64,000 nucleotides of DNA from CAYWJT01 sp964458655. Lineage in GTDB: Bacteria > Acidobacteriota > Aminicenantia > Aminicenantales > Saccharicenantaceae. Below, piece after piece: positions 14,701 through 22,701 of the stretch. Each line of letters starts with the position of its first letter. Within the stretch, counting starts at the first letter, position 1. Below the pieces are notes generated by a model, which had not been told where the DNA came from, did not search any database, and saw nothing but the letters and a program-made list of their open reading frames with translations. Location of the stretch: contig CAYWJT010000001.1 in the NCBI GenBank assembly GCA_964458655.1, forward strand, positions 77,275-141,274, written 5' to 3'. A program made the position numbers and the translations under genes.

Positions 14701-16923
14701 TCAGCGCAGTTCCCTGAGGTAGGCAGCCAGCCCGGTCCGCTTGACGATCCCGAGCGTCTCTTCGCGGCTCACCGCCGCCTTCCGGCGCAGGGACTCCAGG
14801 ACCCTGATGATGGAGAAAGCGACCTCGGCCGTCTGCCCCGCTTCCGCCTGCCTGTCCTTGAGGAAGGCGATGGCGTCGTAAAGGACGGCGTTGGCTTCCG
14901 CGTAGGTCACGGGCGCTGTTTCGCCGTGGACCTCCCTCCAGCGTTCTCCGGAGACGACGTCGTTTATGTGCGACTGGACGAGGTAGGTGGCGCGGCCGAT
15001 GAGCTTGAGGTTGCTGGGGCTGACGTTGGTCATGGTGTTGCCGACGACCTTGCCCAGCTTGGCCATGACCGCGGTCGAATGGGCGTTGAGCAGCATCTTG
15101 GCGGCGGCCTGAAGGCTGATGTCGAAGGGCTCAGCGGGAGCGTCCAGCGCCACCTGGACGACGACCGGCCGGCTGTCTCCGTTCCCATAGACCCCCTTGA
15201 GCGCGTCGGCGGCCTCCTTCACGCGGCCGGCCGGCTGTCTCGAAACCAGGATGACGCCGAGCGCCGCCCCTGGCCGTGAAAAGAGGTCGAGGAACCTTCC
15301 GAAGTAGGAGCGCCGTTCCGTGAGCTCCTGTTCCTCGGGCGAAAGGCAGACCGCGACCCCCAGGTCGCCGGGCCGGGGGCCGCGCCTTTCCAGGTTGAAC
15401 CGGGAAAAGGAGAAATCGTAAAGGTCCTGCTGGTCGTTGCCGGCCCTGGTCAGGCTATCCAGGGCGGCTTTCCTTAGGTAGGGGTCCTCGACCTCGGTCG
15501 CGAACGGTTCGCGGTAGAGCGCCGGGTCGAGGCCGCGGAACGGCCGTCCCAGGAAGGCCCGCCAGGCTTCGGCGCCGCCGCGCGCGGCGGTCCACACCTG
15601 TATCCAGCACTTGCGGACCGGCTCCCTGACCGTGTCTAGCGGGAAGAGGCGGAAGGTGGGGCTCCTCTCCGTGCTGTCTATGAACACCGTGATCAGGCCT
15701 TTTTGGGCGAAATAGGTGGAGAAGCGGCCCCCGGCGTAGGTGTCGGCCTCGAGGTCGGTCAGGGCGGCCAGTTCCGGCAGGGCCGCCGCCACCGCTTCCA
15801 GCGCCCGGCGGAAACGCAGCAGGCGGGAGGCCATCGTCTGCGCCACGTCGAAGCCGAGCCGGCGGAGCTCGGCCGGACTGAGGCAGCCGGCCAGGAACTC
15901 ACGCACTCCTTCTTCGAGCACGGAGGCCACGACGTAGGTTTCGATGGTCGTCGCCTGCATCCGGGTGGAACCCGTGATGGCCTGGGGGCCGGTCGTCAGG
16001 TTGACCTTGGTGATGCCCGGCTCCTCGAGCACGCGGCGGCTCCTTTCGAAGGGCAGCAGCCGTTCGTCGGGGTTGTTGTAGACGAAGAAAAGCCTCTTTC
16101 GGCTCTCTGCCGGGTCGTAGCCGGGGGCGTCGCGCCATTGCTCATGCGCCCCGAGGATGGCGCCGATGACGGACGAGGTCTCGCCGCCCTCCGTGACGCA
16201 GATGACGACGTCTCCCTTGCCGATGCCGTGGTCCTTGAGCTGGAGGCGGCCGATGAGCTGTAGGTCCTCGAAACCCTCGAGCGAGCTGATGAGGGCCCGG
16301 TCGGCGCCGGTCATCTCGCCTATGAGCAGGTCCTCGACCCGGTCGGGCAGCCGGCCCTCGAGCTTCTTCCAGAGTCCGCGCTCGGCTCGGACGCGCCGCC
16401 AGAAGGGCCTCCAGAAGGTGCTTTCCATCTGTTTGGCCAGCCGGCCCGTGGCCCCGCAACCGTAAACGTAAACGCGTCGGCCTTCCCGGAGCGCGGCCGT
16501 GACCGCGCGTGCGGCCTGTTCGAGAAGCGCCGTGTCCGAGGCCAGGCCTTCGAGCCGGGCCATGATGTCCCCGTCAACCTCGGCCAGCATACGCAGGCCG
16601 GCCAAGGTGTCGGCCGCGATGACCTCGCTCAGGTCCCAGGTCGCGGGATGGCGCTGTTCCGTAAGCAGGGTGTGAAGCTGGAACTGGGTCTTGCCGGCGA
16701 CGTAGTCCAGCGATTCAGGCGAGGGCTTTATCCCGAGCAGGTCGAGGATGTCGGAACCCTCCACCGTCCCCGCCTTGACGGCCGCGGCGGACGCGCCCCC
16801 GCGCCCTTCGCGGCCGACGTCATGAGGACGTGCCGGTCCCGGCGGCGTTTCGAGCGAAAGGCCCGGCAATAACGCACAGGCCGCGAGTAAGGAGAAGGCC
16901 AGGACTCTTCCGCCCGCGGTCAT
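14701..16923 (-). CDS. MurQ/GKRP-like double-SIS-domain protein
   Basis: The 740-residue protein begins at the ATG that overlaps the deaminase stop (ATGA, 16920-16923). Signatures of the MurQ (N-acetylmuramate-6-phosphate etherase) and glucokinase-regulator family are present: YGCGATGRLAKQMES and TEGGETSSVIGA (SIS sugar-phosphate loops), GPQAITGSTRMQA (compare GPEVITGSTRMK of MurQ), and later LNAHSTAVMAKLGKVVGN. MurQ is about 300 residues; this protein has the two halves widely separated, closer in size to GKRP. An N-terminal hydrophobic stretch (VLAFSLLAACALLPGLSL) looks like a signal peptide, which is odd for a sugar-phosphate enzyme. It may bind or cleave a phosphorylated amino sugar; the catalytic role is not settled. 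Confidence 0.75.
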   Translation of the reverse strand: MTAGGRVLAFSLLAACALLPGLSLETPPGPARPHDVGREGRGGASAAAVKAGTVEGSDILDLLGIKPSPESLDYVAGKTQFQLHTLLTEQRHPATWDLSEVIAADTLAGLRMLAEVDGDIMARLEGLASDTALLEQAARAVTAALREGRRVYVYGCGATGRLAKQMESTFWRPFWRRVRAERGLWKKLEGRLPDRVEDLLIGEMTGADRALISSLEGFEDLQLIGRLQLKDHGIGKGDVVICVTEGGETSSVIGAILGAHEQWRDAPGYDPAESRKRLFFVYNNPDERLLPFERSRRVLEEPGITKVNLTTGPQAITGSTRMQATTIETYVVASVLEEGVREFLAGCLSPAELRRLGFDVAQTMASRLLRFRRALEAVAAALPELAALTDLEADTYAGGRFSTYFAQKGLITVFIDSTERSPTFRLFPLDTVREPVRKCWIQVWTAARGGAEAWRAFLGRPFRGLDPALYREPFATEVEDPYLRKAALDSLTRAGNDQQDLYDFSFSRFNLERRGPRPGDLGVAVCLSPEEQELTERRSYFGRFLDLFSRPGAALGVILVSRQPAGRVKEAADALKGVYGNGDSRPVVVQVALDAPAEPFDISLQAAAKMLLNAHSTAVMAKLGKVVGNTMTNVSPSNLKLIGRATYLVQSHINDVVSGERWREVHGETAPVTYAEANAVLYDAIAFLKDRQAEAGQTAEVAFSIIRVLESLRRKAAVSREETLGIVKRTGLAAYLRELR

Positions 16924-17432
16924 TTGCCGTACTGCTGCTCGTCGTCGACGATGTCCCGCTCGCGCCAGTCCCTGACCCAGTCCTCGACCAGGAAGGCTTT
17001 CGGGCCGCCCTCCTCGCTCGAGCAGACGACGCGGTTGATGCCGGCGTTGATGATCATCTTCTTGCAGATGAAGCAGGGGAAGGCATTGATGACCCTGCCG
17101 TCGCGGGCCGAGCTGCCGAAGATGTACATGTCGCCTCCGAGGAGGCTGACCCCGGCCCGGGCGGCGTTGATTATGGCGTTCTGCTCGGCGTGGACGCTGC
17201 GGCAGAGCTCGTAGCGCTGGCCGTGAGGGATGCCCAGCTTGTCGCGGAGGCAGAAGCCGTGCTGGAGGCTGTCCTTGGTCTTCCTCGGCGCGCCCACGTA
17301 GCCGGTCGAGATGATCTGGTCGTCGCGGACGATGATAGCGCCTATGGAGCGCCGGAAGCAAGTGCTCCGCGTCGACACCTCCCTGGCGATCCCCAAATAA
17401 TAATCGTCCTTGGAATTCCGCGCTCTGCTCAT
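16920..17432 (-). CDS. dCMP deaminase-family enzyme
   Basis: The 170-residue protein has the zinc-dependent deaminase signature HAEQNAII (His and catalytic Glu, about residues 81-88) and PCFICKKMIINAGI (zinc cysteines, about 118-121). The N-terminal CFRRSIGAIIVRDDQIISTGY is typical of dCMP deaminases (ComEB). It should convert dCMP to dUMP for thymidylate synthesis. It is coupled by ATGA overlaps to the P-loop kinase upstream and the SIS protein downstream. The kinase-then-deaminase order equals the domain order of the fused antiphage deaminase AvcD, which is worth noting, although the operon context (tatAC) looks like housekeeping. Confidence 0.87.
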   Translation of the reverse strand: MSRARNSKDDYYLGIAREVSTRSTCFRRSIGAIIVRDDQIISTGYVGAPRKTKDSLQHGFCLRDKLGIPHGQRYELCRSVHAEQNAIINAARAGVSLLGGDMYIFGSSARDGRVINAFPCFICKKMIINAGINRVVCSSEEGGPKAFLVEDWVRDWRERDIVDDEQQYGK

Positions 17433-17977
17433 GTCAGTAGCTCCTCGAGTTTACGGCGCAGGTCGGCGATGCCGCCGTCGTTCCAGACCAGGAAGTCGGC
17501 CTCGGCCAGGCACTTCTCGAGCTGCTGGGAACTGTCATCGCCGGCCCTTTCCAATTCCTCTTTGCGCCGGAATTCCTCGAGCGTCGAGGCCGATTCGTCC
17601 CGGCCGCGCGAGCGGACGCGCTCGAAGCGGGTCTCGAGCGGGGCGTCCAGCGCGACCAGGACGAAGCCCTCGAGGCGGCGCAGGCGGGCGACCTCCGCGG
17701 CGTTGCGGATGCTGTCGATCACGGCCGGGGCCTTCGCTTTCTCCGCCACCCTGCGGGCCAGGACGTCCGGTCCGTGGAGCCGGCGCAGTTCGTTGCCGGC
17801 GCGGATGAGGTTGTCGCGGTTCGGTTCCTCGCCGCGGGCGGCCAACTCCTCGCGGATGACGTCGGACAGGGAGTAATAGTTGTAGCCGCGCTCCTTGAGA
17901 AAGGCGGCCGCTTCGCCCTTGCCGGCGCCGTTGGTGCCGGTCAGGCCGACGAACCTGTACTTGTGGGAAGCTTTCAT
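17429..17977 (-). CDS. P-loop nucleotide/nucleoside kinase-like protein
   Basis: The 182-residue protein has Walker A GLTGTNGAGKGE at about residues 11-22, followed by LSDVIREELAARG and NRDNLIRAGNELRR, the pattern of small (d)NMP and dephospho-CoA-type kinases. A lid-like Arg-rich stretch ETRFERVRSRGRDE is at about 115-128. The substrate is unknown; coupling to the dCMP deaminase by an ATGA overlap (17429-17432) suggests a deoxynucleotide. The same kinase-like module is found fused N-terminally to deaminases in AvcD-type proteins. Confidence 0.72.
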   Translation of the reverse strand: MKASHKYRFVGLTGTNGAGKGEAAAFLKERGYNYYSLSDVIREELAARGEEPNRDNLIRAGNELRRLHGPDVLARRVAEKAKAPAVIDSIRNAAEVARLRRLEGFVLVALDAPLETRFERVRSRGRDESASTLEEFRRKEELERAGDDSSQQLEKCLAEADFLVWNDGGIADLRRKLEELLT

Positions 17978-18753
17978 CCGGCGCTTTCCTTGGCCTTCTC
18001 CTCCGCCGTCTTGGCCTTTTTCCTGTCCACGACCAGGGCGATGAGGATGCTTATCCCGTAGAGGATGAGCATGGGCACGGCCACGATGCTCTGGGTGATC
18101 ATGTCGGGCGTGGGCGTGATGACGGCCGCGATGACGAAGGCCGCCAGGACGGCGTATTTGAAATTGCGCATCATCCAGCCGGCGGTGACGATGCCCATCC
18201 GCGCCAGGAAATAGATGAGCGTCGGCAGCTCGAAGACCAGCGCGATGCCCAGCAGGACCTTAAGGGCGAAGCCGAAGTACTGGTCGACGGTGATCACCGG
18301 CTGGAACTCCCGGCCCAGGGTCAGGAAGAAACGGCAGGCCCAGGGGAAGACGATGAAGTAGCCGAAGACCGCCCCCAGGCAGAAGAAGATGGTGGTCATG
18401 AAGACGAAGGGCAGGACGTACTTCTTCTCTTTCTGGTAGAGGCCCGGGGCCACGAAATACCAGAGCTGGAGGAAGATGAAGGGCGACACCACGAACAGGG
18501 AGGCCAAGAAGGCCACTTTGAGGTAGAGCATGAAAGGCGCGGTGAGCGTTGTGAAGGCCAGCTTGGTGCCCTCGGGCAGGTACTGGGTGACCGGCCTGGC
18601 GAGTATCCGGTAGATGTCGCGGGCGAAGATCCAGCCCGGGACGCAGCCGATGATCAGGGCCAGGAAGGAATTGAAGAGCCGGCCCCGGAGGTCGTCCAGG
18701 TGCTCAAGGAAGGTCATCTCGTCAGGCGACTTTTTTGCCTTCCCCAGTCTCAT
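17974..18753 (-). CDS. tatC: Twin-arginine translocase subunit TatC
   Basis: The 259-residue protein has six predicted membrane helices. Family motifs are FLEHLDDLRGRL at the N terminus, SPFIFLQLWYFVAPGLYQKEKKYVLPF (the conserved cytoplasmic loop after helix 2), FELPTLIYFLARMGIV and ITPTPDMITQ in the last loop. TatC binds the twin-arginine signal peptide and forms the translocase with TatA. It overlaps tatA by 32 bp at its 5' end and the kinase gene by 4 bp at its 3' end, so its level is tied to both. Confidence 0.97.
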   Translation of the reverse strand: MRLGKAKKSPDEMTFLEHLDDLRGRLFNSFLALIIGCVPGWIFARDIYRILARPVTQYLPEGTKLAFTTLTAPFMLYLKVAFLASLFVVSPFIFLQLWYFVAPGLYQKEKKYVLPFVFMTTIFFCLGAVFGYFIVFPWACRFFLTLGREFQPVITVDQYFGFALKVLLGIALVFELPTLIYFLARMGIVTAGWMMRNFKYAVLAAFVIAAVITPTPDMITQSIVAVPMLILYGISILIALVVDRKKAKTAEEKAKESAG

Positions 18754-19006
18754 CGCTCGGGACTTCCTTTGTGATCTCTTCCTTGAGGTCCCGGACCTCC
18801 GACTTTATCTCGCGGTGGAGCTCGCCTATCTCCGAGGCCTGGATCTCGTCCTCGATCCTGGTCTTTATCTCGTCCGAGGCCTTCTTGAACTCCCGCAGGG
18901 CCTTGCCGACGCCGCGGCCTATTTCGGGCAGCTTGCGCGGCCCGAAAACGAGCAGGGCGATGATGAAGATCAGGATGAGCTCGGCCGGGCCTATGCTTCC
19001 GAACAT
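18722..19006 (-). CDS. tatA: Twin-arginine translocase subunit TatA/TatB
   Basis: The 94-residue protein begins MFGSIGPAELILIFIIALLV, one membrane helix followed by the hallmark FGPRKLPEIGRGVGKALREFKKA amphipathic helix. The acidic, helical tail is longer than in minimal TatA. Only one TatA/B-type gene is present, as in two-component Tat systems. An in-frame ATG at 19024 is rejected because it lies inside a TATAAT box; the ATG at 19006 is the usual family start. Confidence 0.93.
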   Translation of the reverse strand: MFGSIGPAELILIFIIALLVFGPRKLPEIGRGVGKALREFKKASDEIKTRIEDEIQASEIGELHREIKSEVRDLKEEITKEVPSDETGEGKKVA

Positions 19007-19022
19007 CGCTTTTACCCGGCCC

Positions 19023-19031
19023 ATTATAGCA
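19023..19031 (-). promoter_or_regulatory. Extended -10 promoter of the tatAC operon
   Basis: Minus strand TGCTATAAT (19031-19023): a perfect TATAAT with the TG extension and no good -35. The distance to the tatA ATG at 19006 is 16 nt. Confidence 0.5.
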
Positions 19032-19053
19032 CGGCCGACGGGGGCGCGGTAGC

Positions 19054-19082
19054 TTTACTTTGCCCTGGGGCTCTGATAAGAT
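19054..19082 (+). promoter_or_regulatory. Promoter of the S41 peptidase gene
   Basis: TTTACT (19054-19059), 17-bp spacer, TAAGAT (19077-19082); ATG 16 nt after the -10. It is divergent from the tat promoter. Confidence 0.5.
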
Positions 19083-19098
19083 AAAGCCCGGCTTCGAG

Positions 19099-20703
19099 AT
19101 GAGAAAACGAGTCATTCCGGCCTCCCTGGCGGCGCTTTTCCTGCTCCAGGTCCCTTCCCATAACCAGGACCTCTGGCTGGCGGCCCTGAACAAGGCCAGG
19201 GTGGTGGCCGGCATCGTCGAAGCGAACTACTACAAGCCGGTCGAGGAGTCGGAGCTGGCCGGCTACGCCATGCGCGGCGTCCTCGACACCCTCGACCCGC
19301 ATTCCTACTTCCTGGACCCGGAAGGCTATTCCCGGATGCGGGAGGATTACGCCGGCCGCTATTACGGCGTCGGGCTCCAGATCCAGAAGCAGGGCGACAA
19401 CCTGGTCGTCATCAGCCCGATCGAGGGCGGTCCCGGCTGGAGGCTAGGCATCCTGCCCGGCGACGTCATCCTGACGATCGACGGCGAAAGCACCGTGCCC
19501 CTTTCGAGCTACGACGCCATGCAGAAGCTGCGCGGGGAAAAGGGCGCCAAAGTCACCATCACCATCTCTCGGGAGGGGCTCGACAAGCCGCTAGAACTGA
19601 CCATCGAGCGTGAGGAAATACCGCTCCTGAGCATACCCTATGTCTTCATGCTCGACGAGAAGACGGGTTACGTCTACATCCGGAATTTCGGCGGAAACAC
19701 CCCCGACGAGCTCCAGAGCGCCCTGGAGAAGCTCTCCCGTCAGGGGATGAAGAGCCTCATCCTGGACCTGCGCCTGAACCCGGGCGGGGCCCTGCGGCAG
19801 TGCATCGAGGTGGCGGACATGTTCCTGCCCAAGGGCGCGCTGGTGGTCTCCATCAGGGGACGTAACAGGGCCTATAACACCGATTTTTACGCCCGCTACG
19901 ACGGCCAGTACGAGAAGGTGCCCCTGGTCGTCCTCATCGACCAGGGCTCGGCCAGCGCCTCGGAGATCGTCAGCGGCGCCGTCATGGACCACGACCGCGG
20001 CCTGATCGTGGGAGAGGATTCCTGGGGCAAGGGTCTGGTGCAGACCGTCTTCCAACTCGCGCCGGACACGGCCGTGGCCCTTACGGTAGCCAAGTATCTG
20101 ACCCCGAGCGGCCGCTCCATCCAGCGGGATTACAGCCAGCTCGACGATTATCTCCTGAGCAAGAAGCAGCCCGAGCAGGAGCGCGAGGCGACCTACACCG
20201 ACCACGGCCGAAAGGTCCTGGGACAGGGCGGCATAACTCCCGATTACAAGGTCAACAGCCTGCTCAAGCCGATAACCGGCCGGCTGAGGCTCGCGGGCGC
20301 GTTCTTCGGCTACGCCCGCAAGCTCCACCTGCAGCAGACCGAGCTCGGCAAGCGGGTCCTGTTCCTGCAGGACGAGAAGGGCGCCCCGGTCTCCGCCGCG
20401 GGCAAACTGGTCGTCAGGAAGCCGTTCCAAGCCGGGCCTGAGTTCATCGCTGATTTCCGCGATTACCTGGTCAGGTCGAAGGTCGCCTTCGACGAGCAGG
20501 CCTTCGAGGAGGCCAGGGACGAGGTCAAGCGGGAACTCGAAAGGGAAGTGACAGCGGCCGTCTGGGGCTTCGAGGAAGGGGTCCGCGTTTCACGCCTGTC
20601 CGACCCGGCGGTGCTGAAGGCCATGGAGGTCATGCCGGAGGCGGCCGTCATGCTGGAGAGGATGCTGGCTTCGGCCGCCGAGCGGGCCAAGGCCGGCAAA
20701 TAA
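19099..20703 (+). CDS. S41-family carboxy-terminal processing protease (CtpA-like)
   Basis: The 534-residue protein has a signal peptide (MRKRVIPASLAALFLLQV) and acts in the periplasm. An N-terminal cap (LDTLDPHSYFLDPE) is followed by a PDZ domain (about residues 85-165, YYGVGLQIQKQGD... GWRLGILPGDVILTIDGE) and the peptidase core. Within the core, NPGGALRQCIEVADMFLP, the nucleophile Ser in DQGSASASEIVSGAV and the catalytic Lys in EDSWGKGLVQ complete the Ser-Lys dyad. An additional C-terminal helical domain of about 150 residues follows. The upstream TTG start at 19060 is rejected because it overlaps the promoter. Confidence 0.92.
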   Translation: MRKRVIPASLAALFLLQVPSHNQDLWLAALNKARVVAGIVEANYYKPVEESELAGYAMRGVLDTLDPHSYFLDPEGYSRMREDYAGRYYGVGLQIQKQGDNLVVISPIEGGPGWRLGILPGDVILTIDGESTVPLSSYDAMQKLRGEKGAKVTITISREGLDKPLELTIEREEIPLLSIPYVFMLDEKTGYVYIRNFGGNTPDELQSALEKLSRQGMKSLILDLRLNPGGALRQCIEVADMFLPKGALVVSIRGRNRAYNTDFYARYDGQYEKVPLVVLIDQGSASASEIVSGAVMDHDRGLIVGEDSWGKGLVQTVFQLAPDTAVALTVAKYLTPSGRSIQRDYSQLDDYLLSKKQPEQEREATYTDHGRKVLGQGGITPDYKVNSLLKPITGRLRLAGAFFGYARKLHLQQTELGKRVLFLQDEKGAPVSAAGKLVVRKPFQAGPEFIADFRDYLVRSKVAFDEQAFEEARDEVKRELEREVTAAVWGFEEGVRVSRLSDPAVLKAMEVMPEAAVMLERMLASAAERAKAGK

Positions 20704-20718
20704 CCTGAGGTAAGCCCG

Positions 20719-21168
20719 ATGAAAATAGCCCTTGCTTCCGACCACGCCGGCTACGAGCTCAAAACGCGCGTCGCGGAATATCTCCGCGGCCGGGGCGTGG
20801 AGTTCAGGGACTTCGGCTGCGGGCCCGGCGAGACCGCGGATTATCCCGATTACGGCGCGGCCGCGGCGGCCGGCGTTGTCTCAGGCGAGTTCGACCGGGC
20901 CATCCTCGTCTGCGGAACCGGCCTGGGCATGGCGCTCGTGGCCAACAAGTTCAAGGGCATCCGGGCCACGCCATGCTGGAGCGAGTACACGGCCGAGGTC
21001 AGCCGCAGCCACAACGATTCCAACTGCCTGACCCTGGGCGGCCGGACCCATTCGGTGGAGCTGGCCCTGGCCTGCGTCCGGATCTGGCTAGACACGCCTT
21101 TCGAGGGCGGCCGCCACGCCCGGCGCGTGGACAAGATCAGGCTGCTCGAGGACCGGAATTTCAAATAA
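20719..21168 (+). CDS. rpiB: Ribose-5-phosphate isomerase B
   Basis: The 149-residue RpiB/LacAB-family enzyme has N-terminal MKIALASDHAGYELK, the active-site Cys in LVCGTGLGMALVANKFKGIRA and SHNDSNCLTLGGR. It interconverts ribose 5-phosphate and ribulose 5-phosphate, feeding PRPP and purine synthesis, which fits the purD-purE genes downstream. SD sequence GAGGT lies upstream. Confidence 0.95.
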   Translation: MKIALASDHAGYELKTRVAEYLRGRGVEFRDFGCGPGETADYPDYGAAAAAGVVSGEFDRAILVCGTGLGMALVANKFKGIRATPCWSEYTAEVSRSHNDSNCLTLGGRTHSVELALACVRIWLDTPFEGGRHARRVDKIRLLEDRNFK

Positions 21169-21213
21169 CACCGCCGGCCGCCTCCGGCCGGCCGTTCGTT
21201 TTCGAGGAGACGG

Positions 21214-22656
21214 ATGATGGCTTCGCTGCGGGAAAAGGTCGAGTCTCTGACCGCCAGGGTGGAGCGCAACAGCCGCTGGCGGCAGCGCGAGTGCTTCAAC
21301 CTCATACCTTCGGAATCGACCCCTTCGCTCCTGGTCAAGCTCTGCGAGATCGCCGACCCTTCCGGGCGCTACGCCGAGCACCGGACCATGAAAGGCGAGG
21401 AGGTCTATTTCTACCAGGGCACGGATTTCATCCGCGATGTCGAGGTCGAGGCCCAGCAGGAGCTCCGCCGCTATTTCGGCTGCACGGACGTCGAGCTCAG
21501 GCCGGTCAGCGGCCAGATGGCCAACGAGGTCGTCTTCAAGGCCATGGTCAAGTTCCTGAACCGGGGCCGGCCGGCGGGGACCCCGCCGCGCCGGATGAGC
21601 CTGGTCATGAACAACGACCTCATCTACGGCGGGCACCTCAGCTCCCAGCCGATGGGCGCGCTCTTCAACTACGTGGAGGAGGATCCGGCGACCGGCAAGG
21701 AAAGGGTGATAAACCTGCCCGTGCTCAAGGACAACCCCTACAAGCCGGACACGGCCGCCCTGGCCGAGCTGCTCGAGAGGCACAAGCCGGAGCTCATCGT
21801 CTTCGGCAAGAGCATGTTCCTTTACCGGGAGCCGGTCCGCTTCGTCGCGGACATAGTCGCTTCCTGGCCGAAGCGGCCGGTCATCATGTTCGACATGGCC
21901 CACGTGCTCGGGCTCTACGGCGTCTTCCAGGAGCCGTTCGACGAGGGCGCGGACGTGGTCACCGGCAGCACCCACAAGACCTTCTTCGGGACGCAGCGGG
22001 GGCTCGTGGCCGGGAACTTCCCTCAGGCCTCGCCTCTGCGGCCGCTCTGGCTCGAGATAAAGTCGCGGGCCTTCCCCGGCTCGACCAGCAACCATCATCT
22101 GGGGACGCTCGTCGGACTGCTCATGTCGGCTTACGAGATGAACGAGTTCAAGGCCGATTACCAGGGCCAGGTGAGGCGGAACGCCCGGGCCTTCGCCAAA
22201 GCCCTCAGGGACCACGGCATCCCGGTGGAAGGCGACGAGGCCGACGGCTTCACCGAAACGCATCAGGTCATCATCCGGGTCAAGAAGTTCGGCCCGGGCA
22301 TGGAGATGGCCCGGCGGCTCGAGGACAACAACGTCATCACCAACTACCAGGCCCTGCCCGACGACTCCACTTTCCTCGAGGCGAGCGGCATCAGGCTCGG
22401 CGTCCAGGAAATGACCCGCTTCGGCATGGTCGAGAAGGATTTCGACGAGCTGGCCGGCCTCATCGCCGATGTCGTCATCAGGGGACTCGATGTCAAGGAG
22501 AAGGTCACGGCCTACCGCCGGAATTTCCTGGACATGAAATACTGCCTGCCCGAGGCCGAGGCCGTGACCCTGGCCGCCCGGGTATTCCAGGCCGTCATCC
22601 CGGACGCGGCTTACGCCGCTAAGTTCGCGGAGAACCTGCTCAAACTGGCCGGATGA
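21214..22656 (+). CDS. glyA: Serine hydroxymethyltransferase
   Basis: The 480-residue fold-type I PLP enzyme carries the PLP lysine Lys255 in TGSTHKTFFGTQRG, the SHMT signature. N-terminal ECFNLIPSES, RYAEHRTMKGEEVY and ELRPVSGQMANE correspond to the tetrahydrofolate/serine site. It is longer and more diverged than the roughly 415-residue bacterial GlyA, with insertions after residue 100 and a long C-terminal part, closer to archaeal-type or atypical SHMTs. It supplies glycine and one-carbon units for the purine genes that follow. Two consecutive ATGs (21214, 21217) follow GAGGAG; either may be used. Confidence 0.85.
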   Translation: MMASLREKVESLTARVERNSRWRQRECFNLIPSESTPSLLVKLCEIADPSGRYAEHRTMKGEEVYFYQGTDFIRDVEVEAQQELRRYFGCTDVELRPVSGQMANEVVFKAMVKFLNRGRPAGTPPRRMSLVMNNDLIYGGHLSSQPMGALFNYVEEDPATGKERVINLPVLKDNPYKPDTAALAELLERHKPELIVFGKSMFLYREPVRFVADIVASWPKRPVIMFDMAHVLGLYGVFQEPFDEGADVVTGSTHKTFFGTQRGLVAGNFPQASPLRPLWLEIKSRAFPGSTSNHHLGTLVGLLMSAYEMNEFKADYQGQVRRNARAFAKALRDHGIPVEGDEADGFTETHQVIIRVKKFGPGMEMARRLEDNNVITNYQALPDDSTFLEASGIRLGVQEMTRFGMVEKDFDELAGLIADVVIRGLDVKEKVTAYRRNFLDMKYCLPEAEAVTLAARVFQAVIPDAAYAAKFAENLLKLAG

Positions 22657-22701
22657 AGCCCGAGGCCGCCGGCCGGAATTTACGCTAAGGGAGGGTTGGC
22701 G

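Noticed and set aside
17433..17978. N-terminal extension of the MurQ-like protein through the deaminase gene
   Set aside because: The extra 146 residues are an Arg/Pro-rich shadow of the deaminase coding sequence. The ATGA overlap gives a normal start.
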